Shown in pieces: positions 17,898-26,571 of a stretch of 64,000 nucleotides of DNA. This DNA is from Rhodospirillales bacterium. GTDB taxonomy: Bacteria > Pseudomonadota > Alphaproteobacteria > Rhodospirillales > Magnetospirillaceae. Positions within the stretch are counted from its first letter, which is position 1; each line of letters begins with the position of its first letter. The notes under the pieces were generated by a model that did not search any database, was not told the origin of the DNA, and saw only the letters and a program-made list of their open reading frames with translations. The position numbers and the translations under genes are program-made. The stretch lies in NCBI GenBank assembly GCA_019455065.1, contig JACFNC010000015.1:38905-102904 (forward strand). The letters run 5' to 3'.

Positions 17898-18731
17898 GTG
17901 AGCTCCGAAGTCAAGACGAAGCGGACCACGACCCGCGATATCCGCCTTCGCAAGGGCAGCGATCCGATCGTGGTGCTGACCGCGTATTCGGCCCCGATCG
18001 CGCGCCTGCTCGATCCCCATGTCGACATGCTGCTGGTGGGCGATTCCCTGGGCATGACCGTCTATGGCCTCGACACCACGCTCGGCGTCACCCTCGACAT
18101 GATGATCGCCCACGGTGCGGCGGTCGTGCGCGGCTCGTCCAAAGCCTGCGTCATCGTCGACCTCCCCTTTGCCTCCTATCAGGAAAGTCCGCAGCAGGCC
18201 TTTCGCACCTCCGCCCGGGTGATGGCCGAGACCGGCTGCGCCGGCGTCAAGCTGGAGGGCGGCGCCGAGATGGCGGAGACCATCGCCTTCCTCACCGCGC
18301 GCGGCGTTCCGGTGCTGGCCCATATCGGGCTCAAGCCGCAGTCGGTGCACAGCGCTGGCGGATTCCGGTCACACGGCCGCGACGAGAAGGAGGCGGCCGC
18401 CATCCGCTCCGACGCCCGCGCCATCACCGAAGCCGGCGCCTTTGCCGTGGTCGTCGAAGGTACGGTCGAACCCGTCGCCAGGGCGGTGACCCAGGAGATC
18501 GCCATTCCCACCATCGGCATCGGCGCGTCGCCGGCGTGCGACGGACAGGTTCTGGTCATCGACGACGTGCTCGGCCTGTTCAGCGAGTTCACGCCCAAGT
18601 TCGTCAAGCGCTATGCCGAGCTCGGCCCGACCGTGGCGGCTGCCGCCGCCGACTATGCCGCGGACGTCAAGGCGCGCGCCTTCCCCGGACCGGAGCATTG
18701 CTTCGCGGCCAAGCCGCAGCGGCGCGACTGA
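17898..18731 (+). CDS. panB: Ketopantoate hydroxymethyltransferase
   Basis: A 277-residue TIM-barrel enzyme that adds a hydroxymethyl group from 5,10-methylene-THF to 2-oxoisovalerate, the first committed step of pantothenate synthesis. Visible are [13 protein letters not shown], the metal-binding [25 protein letters not shown] and [12 protein letters not shown], then [21 protein letters not shown]. The loop after LKPQSV reads [10 protein letters not shown] rather than the common GGYKVQGR. The GTG start (17898) follows GGGAGGG. panC starts 6 bp downstream, so the pair is an operon. Confidence 0.92.
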   Translation: MSSEVKTKRTTTRDIRLRKGSDPIVVLTAYSAPIARLLDPHVDMLLVGDSLGMTVYGLDTTLGVTLDMMIAHGAAVVRGSSKACVIVDLPFASYQESPQQAFRTSARVMAETGCAGVKLEGGAEMAETIAFLTARGVPVLAHIGLKPQSVHSAGGFRSHGRDEKEAAAIRSDARAITEAGAFAVVVEGTVEPVARAVTQEIAIPTIGIGASPACDGQVLVIDDVLGLFSEFTPKFVKRYAELGPTVAAAAADYAADVKARAFPGPEHCFAAKPQRRD

Positions 18732-18737
18732 CCCCCC

Positions 18738-19604
18738 ATGACCGCCGTGGCCGCCTTGCCCGTGGTGCGCACCGTCCCCGACCTCCGGGGGCGGGTTGCG
18801 GCCTGGCGGACGGAAGGACTGCGCGTCGCGCTCGTGCCGACCATGGGCGCCCTGCACGAGGGGCATCTGTCCCTGGTGCGCCAGGCGCGCCGCGAGGCCG
18901 ACCGGGTGGTGGCGACGATCTTCGTCAATCCGCGCCAGTTCGGCCCCAGCGAGGATTTCTCGCGCTATCCCCGGCGCGAGGCCGAGGATGCCGGCCTGCT
19001 GGCCGGCGCGGGGACGGATCTGCTGTTCGCGCCCGCCGTCGAGGCCATGTATCCGCCCGGCTTCGCCACCACGGTCTCGGTGGCGGGGGTCAGCGCGGGA
19101 TTGTGCGGTGCGGCAAGGCCCGGGCATTTCGACGGGGTTGCCACGGTGGTGGCCAAGCTGCTGCTCCAGGCCCTGCCCGACGTCGCCCTGTTCGGCGAGA
19201 AGGATTATCAGCAGCTCAAGGTGATCGAGCGCATGGTGCGCGACCTCGACATCCCGGTGGCGGTGCGCGGCGTGCCCACGGTGCGCGAGCCCGACGGCCT
19301 CGCCCTGTCGTCGCGCAACGCCTACCTGACGCCGGACGAGCGCGCCGTGGCGCCCGCCCTTCATCGCGTCCTCGCGGGCATCGCGGATGCCCTGGCCGCC
19401 GGACGCGGGTCCGCGGCGACGCTGACCGCGCGCGGCAAGGCCGAACTCGAAGCCGCGGGCTTCGCCAAGGTCGACTACCTCGAGGTGCGCGACGCCGAAA
19501 CCCTGGTCGCCGTCGAAACGGCCGAGCGCCCGGTGCGGGTGCTGGCCGCCGCCTGGCTCGGCCGGGCCCGGCTGATCGACAACGTTCCGGTCCCGTCCCG
19601 GTAA
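18738..19604 (+). CDS. panC: Pantothenate synthetase
   Basis: A 288-residue nucleotidyltransferase-fold ligase joining pantoate and beta-alanine with ATP. The signature PTMGALHEGHLSLVRQA (HxGH-type) is intact, along with FVNPRQFGPSEDFSRYPR, PGHFDGVATVVAKLL, FGEKDYQQL and the KMSKS-equivalent LALSSRNAYL. It directly follows panB. No panD or panE is in the window. Confidence 0.95.
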   Translation: MTAVAALPVVRTVPDLRGRVAAWRTEGLRVALVPTMGALHEGHLSLVRQARREADRVVATIFVNPRQFGPSEDFSRYPRREAEDAGLLAGAGTDLLFAPAVEAMYPPGFATTVSVAGVSAGLCGAARPGHFDGVATVVAKLLLQALPDVALFGEKDYQQLKVIERMVRDLDIPVAVRGVPTVREPDGLALSSRNAYLTPDERAVAPALHRVLAGIADALAAGRGSAATLTARGKAELEAAGFAKVDYLEVRDAETLVAVETAERPVRVLAAAWLGRARLIDNVPVPSR

Positions 19605-19682
19605 ACGCCGCTTCCGCTGCGGCCGACTTGTTCCCGGCCCCGCGCAGCCTGTAGACTGACGGGGGATTGACGGAGGCAGAGC

Positions 19683-22052
19683 TTGGTGCAGCGCAGCGGA
19701 GAGCGTCGCCGGGCTCTCGAACGGGCGGTGTTCCTCGGCGCCGACCACTTCATGGTCGTCACCGATTCAAATGGCGTTATCGTCGACATGAATCCCGCGG
19801 CGGAGCGGGACCTCGGGTACGCTCGCGAGGAGCTGATCGGCCGCGCCCGGCCAAATATCTTTCACGACCGCGACGAGATCACCGCCCATGCCGCCGAGAG
19901 GGGTTTTCCGGTGGGTGGCACCGAGGGGGGCCGGCTGGCCTACCTTCGGGCGATGCGGGGGCAGCGCGAATGGACCTTCGTGCGCAAGGACGGCAGCCGC
20001 TTTCCCGCATTGTTGACGATCACGTCGCTATTCGATGACGACGGCAGCCTGCTCGGCTTCCTTGGCGTCGGCCAGGATCTCACCGAGCGCAAGGCGCTCG
20101 AAGACAAGGCGCATCGCGCCACGCAGCGCCTCGCCGCGGCCATGGATGCCATGTCCGAGGGGTTCATGCTGTTCGATGCCGCTGAGCGCATCGTGGTGTG
20201 CAGCGAGCGGGCCAAGCAGCTCTATCCCCTGGTCGCCGACCTCATGGTGCCGGGTGCCAAGTTCGAGGACGTGCTTCGGGCCGGCGTGGCGCTCGGACAG
20301 TACGATCTGGGCGGCATGACCGGCGAGGAGTGGATCGCCGACCGCTTAACCCGGCATCGAAATCCCGGCCCGCCCTTCGAACAGCAGCTCGCGGACGGCC
20401 GCTGGCTCCAGATCAGCGAATGCCGTCTAGACGACGGCGGCACGGTGGGTCTCCGCACCGACATCACGCGCCTCAAGCGGAGTGAAGAGGCGCTGCGCGC
20501 GGCGGCGGAATTCAGGGCGGCCATGCTTGCCGCGGCGCCGCTGGCCATCATCTCGTCGGACCGGAACGGGCGCATCATCCTTTGGGAAGGGGCGGCCGAA
20601 GCCCTCTTCGGCTGGCGGGCCGACGAGGTTCTCGGGCGGTCGAATCCGATCGTCCCGGCGGATGCCTGGGCCGAATACATGGTCGCGATCGAGACCCAGA
20701 TCCGCGAAGGGCGCTCGTTGCACGGCGTCGAAACGGTTCGTCGGCGCAAGGACGGCAGCCTCGTCGAGGTCAGTATCTCGACCGCGCCGCTGTACGACGG
20801 CACCGGCGCGATCGTCGGCGCGATCGCGGTGATCGCCGACATAACCGAGCGGCGCCGGGCGCAGGCCGCGCAACGCGAGTATCAGGACAGGCTCCGGGTC
20901 GCGCTCGAGGGCGCCGATCTCGGCACCTGGGACTACGATCCCGTCACCGACATCGTGCATTGGGACGAACGCGCCCGGCGGCTCTTCGGGAGCGACCAGG
21001 AAACCATCGCTTACGAGGAGGTGATGGGCCTGATCCATCCCGACGATCGCGACTGCGTGCGCCAGGCGGTCGAGATTGCGCAGGATGCAAATGGCGACGG
21101 ATGGTTCCAGGCGGAATACCGGGTGGTGCGCAAGGACGCGTCGCAGCGATGGGTGATGGCGCGCGGCCGCGCCTTTTTCGCCGAGCAGGGCGAGCGCGGG
21201 CTCGTGCGCTTTATCGGTACGGTGGCCGACGTGACCGAACGCAGAGCGGTCGAAGAGCGGCAGGCCAGGGCACGCAAGGCGCTCGAGATCGCGCAGCGCA
21301 TGGAGGCGCTGGGCCAGCTCGCCGCCGGCATGGCGCATGAGATGAACAACGCGCTTACCCCGATCATCGGGCTGACCGAGATCGCGATCCAGGACGTGGC
21401 GCCGGAGCAGGCCGAGGGTCTGCGGACCGTCCTCACCGCCGCCAAGCGCGCCGCGGAGACCGTCAAGCGGGTTTTGGCGTTCGGGCGACAGGCGGAATCG
21501 TCGCCTGGCCCCCACGACTTGCGGGCGGCCCTCCAGGAGGCGAACCGGCTGGTGCGCACGGCCCTGCCGGGCAGCGTGACCATCAACGCCGCTCTGGACG
21601 ACGCCGCGCCGTGGACGGCGTGCGACCCCAGCGAGGTGCAACAGGTGATGCTCAACCTCGCCTCCAACGCCGCGGCCGCGTTGAAAGGCCGGCATGGCCG
21701 CCTGTCCGTTCGCCTCGACGGCGTCGATATCGCCCAGGGTACGAGCCTGCTTCCGCCGGGGCGGTATGCGCGGCTGGTGGTCGCGGACGACGGCAAGGGA
21801 ATGGACGCGCAGACCCAGGCCAAGGTGTTCGAGCCCTTCTTCACCACCAAGGCGGTGGGCGAGGGATCGGGTCTGGGGTTGGCCGTGGTGCATGGCATCG
21901 TCACCGGACACGGCGGCGCCGTCTCCGTCGACAGCGCCCCCGGCCGCGGCGCGACGTTCACGATTCTCCTTCCGGCCCTTCCGCCGCCCGTTCCGGGCGA
22001 GGTGGGTCAGCCGGCGTCCGAATCCCAGGGGAACTCCAGCCACACCCCCTGA
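19683..22052 (+). CDS. Multi-PAS sensor histidine kinase
   Basis: About 789 residues with no membrane helix or signal peptide, so a cytoplasmic sensor. Four PAS-like modules lie in a row: about 15-145, 148-270 (a diverged PAS-7-like unit), 275-395 and 400-525; three of them end in a PAC-like D[LIV]TER motif. The dimerisation/phosphorylation helix (LGQLAAGMAHEMNNALTPIIGL, His552) and an HATPase domain (NLASNAAAAL, DDGKGMD, GEGSGLGLAVVHGIV) follow. No receiver domain or response regulator is nearby, so its partner is unknown. The start is TTG 19683 or GTG 19686 behind GGAGG. Its last 46 bases overlap the convergent phosphoribosyltransferase gene. Confidence 0.88.
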   Translation: MVQRSGERRRALERAVFLGADHFMVVTDSNGVIVDMNPAAERDLGYAREELIGRARPNIFHDRDEITAHAAERGFPVGGTEGGRLAYLRAMRGQREWTFVRKDGSRFPALLTITSLFDDDGSLLGFLGVGQDLTERKALEDKAHRATQRLAAAMDAMSEGFMLFDAAERIVVCSERAKQLYPLVADLMVPGAKFEDVLRAGVALGQYDLGGMTGEEWIADRLTRHRNPGPPFEQQLADGRWLQISECRLDDGGTVGLRTDITRLKRSEEALRAAAEFRAAMLAAAPLAIISSDRNGRIILWEGAAEALFGWRADEVLGRSNPIVPADAWAEYMVAIETQIREGRSLHGVETVRRRKDGSLVEVSISTAPLYDGTGAIVGAIAVIADITERRRAQAAQREYQDRLRVALEGADLGTWDYDPVTDIVHWDERARRLFGSDQETIAYEEVMGLIHPDDRDCVRQAVEIAQDANGDGWFQAEYRVVRKDASQRWVMARGRAFFAEQGERGLVRFIGTVADVTERRAVEERQARARKALEIAQRMEALGQLAAGMAHEMNNALTPIIGLTEIAIQDVAPEQAEGLRTVLTAAKRAAETVKRVLAFGRQAESSPGPHDLRAALQEANRLVRTALPGSVTINAALDDAAPWTACDPSEVQQVMLNLASNAAAALKGRHGRLSVRLDGVDIAQGTSLLPPGRYARLVVADDGKGMDAQTQAKVFEPFFTTKAVGEGSGLGLAVVHGIVTGHGGAVSVDSAPGRGATFTILLPALPPPVPGEVGQPASESQGNSSHTP

Positions 22053-22459
22053 TCGACGGCGACCTGCCAGACATCGACGTCGGGACGCCCCAGCGGTTTC
22101 GCGTAGACGACCGCGTAGCGCGCCTTGGGCAGCATCGTCCGCACCGTTCGCGCCGTCAGCCCGCTGTCCGCCAGGTCGTCGACGACCAGCCAGCCATCCC
22201 CGTCGCCTTGCAGCGGCTTCAGCACCTCGACGCCGCCCTGGCGGCGATGCTCGTAGCTGGCCACGCAGACGGTGTCGACGAGCCGCAGCCGCAGGCGGCG
22301 GGCGACGATCGCGGCCGGCACCAGCCCGCCGCGGGCGACCGCGACGATACCGCGAAAGGGCCCGAGCGATTCCAGCCGGTCGGCGAGGGCGAGGGAGTCG
22401 CGATGGATGTCCCGCCAGTCCAGGAATAAGGTGTCGCTGGCCGTATAATCGTGGGTCAT
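22007..22459 (-). CDS. gpt: Xanthine/guanine phosphoribosyltransferase
   Basis: A 150-residue type I phosphoribosyltransferase for purine salvage. The PRPP-binding loop is WLVVDDLADSGLTART. GIVAVARGGLVPAAIVARRL is the PPi loop region, and VWLEFPWD near the C-terminus matches the purine-binding end of Gpt-type enzymes. Substrate preference between xanthine and guanine is inferred from family resemblance. The 3' end overlaps the histidine kinase on the other strand. Confidence 0.85.
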   Translation of the reverse strand: MTHDYTASDTLFLDWRDIHRDSLALADRLESLGPFRGIVAVARGGLVPAAIVARRLRLRLVDTVCVASYEHRRQGGVEVLKPLQGDGDGWLVVDDLADSGLTARTVRTMLPKARYAVVYAKPLGRPDVDVWQVAVDQGVWLEFPWDSDAG

Positions 22460-22577
22460 GCGCGCCTCGTCTCGCCGGTGAAGCGGCAGATATAAGGCCG
22501 GCGGCGCCGGGCGGCAACATTCTGGACGCGGGCGGCCCGATGTACCAGAATCGCGAGGCTATGGTGGGGATGGGGAG

Positions 22578-24167
22578 ATGCTGAACACTCCGAGGGCGAC
22601 GCGCGGCATGGTGTCCGCGCCACATCATCTGGCCGCGCAGGCCGGCCTGGCGGTGCTGCGCGACGGCGGCAACGCCATCGAGGCGGCGGTGGCGGCGGCG
22701 GCCGTCGCCTCGGTGGTCTATCCCCACATGTCCGGGCTGGGGGGCGACGGCTTCTGGTTGATCGCCGAACCCGGGCGGATGGCGGTATGCATCGACGCCA
22801 GCGGCGCGGCCGGCATCCAGGCGCGCCCCGAACTCTACCGCGACCAGGGCCTGAACGCCGTCCCGCGGCACGGAGCGCTGGCCGCCAACACCGTCGCCGG
22901 CGCGGTGTCGGGATGGCAGGCGGCGCTGGACATCAGCGCCCGCTGGGGGGGGCGCTTGCCGCTGTCGCGCCTGTTCGAGGACGCCATCCACTACGCCCGC
23001 GGCGGCTGGTCGGTGACCGAGGGACAGGCCGCCGCCAGCCGGCGCCAGCTGGCCGGCCTGGCCGGGGCGCCCAATTTCGCCGCGCACTTCCTGGCGGGCT
23101 CGGACGCGCCGTCCGCCGGCTCGCGCATGGCACTGCCGGCGCTCGCCGCAACCCTCGAGCGGCTTGCCGCGGCAGGCCTGGACGATTTCTACCGCGGGGC
23201 CATCGGACAGGCGATGGCCGCCGAACTGCAGCGCCTGGGCAGCGTACTCACCTCCGACGACCTGGCCCGCCACCGTTCGGTGCGCCGGCGGCCCCTGTCG
23301 CTGGCGCTCGACTGCGGCGTCGCCTACAATCTGCCGCCACCCACACAGGGGCTGGCCTCGCTGATGGTGCTGGGGCTGTTCCAGCGTCTGAAGGTCGGGC
23401 GGGCGGACGGGTTCGAGTACCTCCACGGCCTCGTCGAGGCGACGAAGCGCGCCTTCATCGTGCGCGACGCCCACGTCACCGACCCCGCCTACATGGCGGT
23501 GCACGCGACCACCTATCTCAGCGACGGCGTGCTCGACCGCCTGGCGGCGCGCATCGACCCGCGCCGCGCCCTCGCCTGGCCCGAGGGGACGGACGACGGC
23601 GACACCGTGTGGCTGGGCGTCGTCGACGGCCAGGGCCGCGCCGTCAGCTACATCCAGAGCCTCGCTCAGGCGTTCGGTTCGGGAGTCATGCTCGCCGACA
23701 CCGGTATCCTGTGGCACAACCGCGGCCACGCGTTCACCCTCGACGAAAGCGGCCTGCATTTGCTGAAGCCACGGCGCAAGCCCTTCCACACGCTCAATCC
23801 GGCGCTGGTCCAGCTCAAGGACGGCCGCCTCATGGTCTACGGCTGCATGGGCGGGCACGGCCAGCCGCAGACCCAGGCGGCGGTGTTCACCCGCTATGCC
23901 CTGTACGGCCAGGACTTGCAGGCCGCCGTTACGGCGCCGCGCTGGGCGCTCGGGCGCGACTGGGCGGCGCCGTCGAGCGACCTCAAAATCGAAGAGGGCT
24001 TCCCGGACGAGGTGGTCGCGGCGCTGCGCAAGGCCGGCCACGAGGTGCGGATGGTGCCGCGCTTCGATTCCCTGATGGGCCATGCGGGAGCGGTGGTGCG
24101 CCGCCCCGACGGCCTGCTCGAGGGTGCCGCCGACCCGCGCGGCGACGGGGTGGTGGCGGCGTTCTAG
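22578..24167 (+). CDS. Gamma-glutamyltransferase-family protein (cytoplasmic, YwrD-like)
   Basis: A 529-residue Ntn-hydrolase of the GGT family. The N-terminal half has GMVSAPHHLAAQAGLAVLRDGGNAIEAAVA and the glycine loop SGLGGDGFWLI. The nucleophile after self-cleavage should be Thr343 in DGDTVWLGVVD, followed by RKPFHTLNPALV and GCMGGHGQPQTQ. No signal peptide precedes the catalytic start, unlike periplasmic GGTs that break down glutathione, so this is the YwrD-like cytoplasmic type. Substrate is unknown; glutathione or a gamma-glutamyl amide is possible. ccmI ends 26 bp downstream on the other strand. Confidence 0.85.
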   Translation: MLNTPRATRGMVSAPHHLAAQAGLAVLRDGGNAIEAAVAAAAVASVVYPHMSGLGGDGFWLIAEPGRMAVCIDASGAAGIQARPELYRDQGLNAVPRHGALAANTVAGAVSGWQAALDISARWGGRLPLSRLFEDAIHYARGGWSVTEGQAAASRRQLAGLAGAPNFAAHFLAGSDAPSAGSRMALPALAATLERLAAAGLDDFYRGAIGQAMAAELQRLGSVLTSDDLARHRSVRRRPLSLALDCGVAYNLPPPTQGLASLMVLGLFQRLKVGRADGFEYLHGLVEATKRAFIVRDAHVTDPAYMAVHATTYLSDGVLDRLAARIDPRRALAWPEGTDDGDTVWLGVVDGQGRAVSYIQSLAQAFGSGVMLADTGILWHNRGHAFTLDESGLHLLKPRRKPFHTLNPALVQLKDGRLMVYGCMGGHGQPQTQAAVFTRYALYGQDLQAAVTAPRWALGRDWAAPSSDLKIEEGFPDEVVAALRKAGHEVRMVPRFDSLMGHAGAVVRRPDGLLEGAADPRGDGVVAAF

Positions 24168-24192
24168 TCCAGGGCGCCGGCCGCCTGGGGGA

Positions 24193-25554
24193 TCAACCCC
24201 CCAGGGCGTCGATCTGCTTCTGGAGATCCGCCCGTCCGGGCGAGTCCGGCGGCATCTGGTCGCGCAGCTGGGTCCACATCGCGCGGGCCTTCGCGACGTC
24301 TCCGGCCTGCGCTTCGGCCAGCCCCACGAAATACAGGGCGTCGGCGTTGTCCGGGGCGAGCGTCTGCACCTGGCGCATCACGGCGACGAACTGCTCGGGC
24401 AGGCGGGTCGCGTCCTGCGGCATCTCCGACAACAGCACCTCGGCGAGGCCGAGCTTGATGTTCACGTCGAAGGGATTGAGGTCCTGGGCCTTCGCATAGG
24501 CCGCCTTGGCGTTGGCGATCTCGTTCAGCATGAGGTACGAGCGCCCCAGGCGGCTCCAGCCCGCCGCGTCATCGGGCTCCTCCTTCAGGCGGGAGGCAAG
24601 CTGATCGACCATTTCGCGGATCTTGGCCTTGTCGGTTCCCCCCGAACCGGCGCCCGGCGCGGGCGCTCCGACGTCGGGCGGGGCGGGCGCGATGGTCGAT
24701 GGATCGACCGCGGCCCGTTCCGCCGCCGCCGCGATTCTCGCGCGCACGGAGTCCAGCCACTCCGCATCGGCGGGGGCGTCCTTCTCGAGGTCCCGCCAAA
24801 TGGCGATGGCGCCCTTGGCGTCGCCCTGCTGCAGGCGCGCCTCGCCCAGATAGTAGCGGGCGCTCGCCTCACCGGGCAGGGCGCGCAGGGCCTCGGCGAA
24901 GGCCTCGGCTGCCTCCGCCGTGACTTCGCCGTGATTGGACATGACGATGGCCTCGCCGAGCCCGGCGAATACGGTCCCGTCATGAACGCCCAGCGAAATC
25001 AGGTGACGGAAGGCGTCGACCGCCTCGGCATGGCGGCCCAGCGCCAGGTAGGAGCGCGCCAGCATCATCCAGCCCTGCTGGTCGTTGGGGTCGTCGGCAA
25101 GGCGCGCGGCCAGCTTGTCGACCAGCTCGATCATGCGCTGCGCCTCGGGCTGCGGCATGTCGAGGCGCTGTGCCTGGCGTTCGACATAGGGCTGGTCGGG
25201 AAGATCGGGCGATCCAAGGATGGCATAGAGGCCGAACCCGCCCAGCGGCACCACGACGGCGATCGCCAGGGCGCCCGCCAGTGCCGACGTGCCGCCGCGG
25301 GCGCGCTCAGCCTTGTCGTCGCCGGCCGCCGCGGCGAGCATGCGGCGCTTCACCTCGGTGCGGGCGGCGTCCGCCTCCTCCGCCGTGAGCAGACCGCGCT
25401 CGACGTCGAGATCGACCTCGCGCAGCTGTTCGCGGTAAACCGCCAAGTCGTATTCCAGCCGCGCCGCCCCGCTCTTCGCGCGGCCAAGCAGCGGGCGCAG
25501 GAGCAGGGCGATCACCACCGCGCTCAGGGCGGCGAAGGCCATCCACAGGATCAT
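24193..25554 (-). CDS. ccmI: Cytochrome c biogenesis protein CcmI (CycH)
   Basis: A 453-residue membrane protein that holds apocytochrome c for heme ligation. Two N-terminal helices (FAALSAVVIALLLRPLL and ALAGALAIAVVVPLGGFGLYAIL) flank a cytoplasmic loop with YREQLREVDLDVERGLLTAEEA, the standard CcmI signature. A periplasmic TPR domain follows (GWMMLARSYLALGRHAEAVDAF, GWSRLGRSYLMLNEIANAKAAY). Last gene of the ccm operon. Its stop codon lies in the loop of a CCTGGGGG/CCCCCAGG hairpin. Confidence 0.92.
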   Translation of the reverse strand: MILWMAFAALSAVVIALLLRPLLGRAKSGAARLEYDLAVYREQLREVDLDVERGLLTAEEADAARTEVKRRMLAAAAGDDKAERARGGTSALAGALAIAVVVPLGGFGLYAILGSPDLPDQPYVERQAQRLDMPQPEAQRMIELVDKLAARLADDPNDQQGWMMLARSYLALGRHAEAVDAFRHLISLGVHDGTVFAGLGEAIVMSNHGEVTAEAAEAFAEALRALPGEASARYYLGEARLQQGDAKGAIAIWRDLEKDAPADAEWLDSVRARIAAAAERAAVDPSTIAPAPPDVGAPAPGAGSGGTDKAKIREMVDQLASRLKEEPDDAAGWSRLGRSYLMLNEIANAKAAYAKAQDLNPFDVNIKLGLAEVLLSEMPQDATRLPEQFVAVMRQVQTLAPDNADALYFVGLAEAQAGDVAKARAMWTQLRDQMPPDSPGRADLQKQIDALGG

Positions 25555-25555
25555 T

Positions 25556-26032
25556 TCAGCGGTCGTCCTTCAGAAGCTTGTCGAGGCGCCGCCGTTCCTC
25601 GTCGGTCAGGTCCGCCGGCGCCTTCGCCGGGGCGGCCGCCCGCCCGCGGTAAAAGGACACGACGGCGAACACGGCGGCCAGCAGCAGGGCGATGGGCCCG
25701 AACCACAGCACGTAGGTGGTGGCCTTGAATGGCGGTTTGAGCAGCACGTAGTCGCCATAGCGGTCGACCACGAAATCCATGACCTGGGCGTCGGAGTCGC
25801 CGGCGACCAGACGCTCGCGCACGATCAGCCGCAAATCGCGGGCAAGGTCGGCGTCGGAATCGTCGATCGACTGGTTCTGGCAGACCACGCAGCGCAGCCC
25901 CTTGCTGATGTCGCGAGCACGCTCCTCCAGAACCGGATCGTCCAGCACCTCGTCGGGGTTCACCGCGCCGGCGGGGGTGACCGCCGCCAGCCCCAGGATC
26001 ATCAGCACGAACGGCAGCAGGGCACGTCTCAC
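25556..26032 (-). CDS. ccmH: Cytochrome c maturation thiol protein CcmH
   Basis: A 158-residue protein with a signal peptide, a periplasmic three-helix domain carrying the redox motif LRCVVCQNQSIDDS, and a C-terminal membrane helix (VLWFGPIALLLAAVFAVVSFY). It reduces or holds apocytochrome cysteines with CcmG before heme attachment. Only one base separates it from ccmI, and it overlaps ccmG by 4 bp. Confidence 0.94.
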   Translation of the reverse strand: MRRALLPFVLMILGLAAVTPAGAVNPDEVLDDPVLEERARDISKGLRCVVCQNQSIDDSDADLARDLRLIVRERLVAGDSDAQVMDFVVDRYGDYVLLKPPFKATTYVLWFGPIALLLAAVFAVVSFYRGRAAAPAKAPADLTDEERRRLDKLLKDDR

Positions 26033-26562
26033 CGCGACAACTCCTTGATCATCGGCAGCAGGGTGTCTTCCCAGATCTCTTCGGTGATCGGCCCGACGTG
26101 CTTGTAGCGGATGTGGCCTTCACGATCGACGACGAAGGTCTCCGGCGCGCCGGTGACCCCGAAGTCGATGGCCGCGTGGCTGTCCGGATCGGCGCCGACG
26201 CGGTCGTAGGGATCGCCGTTCTTCCTCAGCCAGGCGGCGCCCTTGGCGGGGTCGTCGCGCCAGTCGATGCCGTGAATGGGCACGATGCCCGTCTTGCGGA
26301 TCTTCAGCAGCATCGGATGCTCGGCCACGCAGGCCACGCACCACGAGCCGAAGATGTTGACCAGCGACACCTGCCCCTTGATGTCGGCGGTGCGCAGGCC
26401 CACCTCGTCGCGCCCGGGCAGGGGCGGCAGGTTCAGTTCGGGTATCGGCTTGTCGATCAGCACCGAGGGGATGTGCTTGGGGTCGAGCTGCAGGCCGCGC
26501 AGGAAGAACAGGCTGACGACCACGAACACCGCGACCGGCAGAATGTAGGCGATGCGACCCAT
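26029..26562 (-). CDS. ccmG: Periplasmic thioredoxin CcmG (DsbE)
   Basis: A 177-residue membrane-anchored thioredoxin-like protein. An N-terminal helix (YILPVAVFVVVSLFFLRGL) is followed by the thioredoxin fold with GSWCVACVAEHP as the active site, IHGIDWRDDP and the cis-Pro region GVTGAPETFVVDREG. It keeps apocytochrome thiols reduced. The final FVVDREGHIRYKHVGPI is characteristic of the DsbE/CcmG subgroup. Confidence 0.94.
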   Translation of the reverse strand: MGRIAYILPVAVFVVVSLFFLRGLQLDPKHIPSVLIDKPIPELNLPPLPGRDEVGLRTADIKGQVSLVNIFGSWCVACVAEHPMLLKIRKTGIVPIHGIDWRDDPAKGAAWLRKNGDPYDRVGADPDSHAAIDFGVTGAPETFVVDREGHIRYKHVGPITEEIWEDTLLPMIKELSR

Positions 26563-26571
26563 GGTTCGCCC

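Noticed and set aside
20427..24083. A 1218-codon minus-strand frame opposite the histidine kinase and the GGT gene
   Set aside because: It crosses the gpt gene and both plus-strand genes with recognised domains, and its own translation shows no family motif. It reflects high GC at third codon positions.
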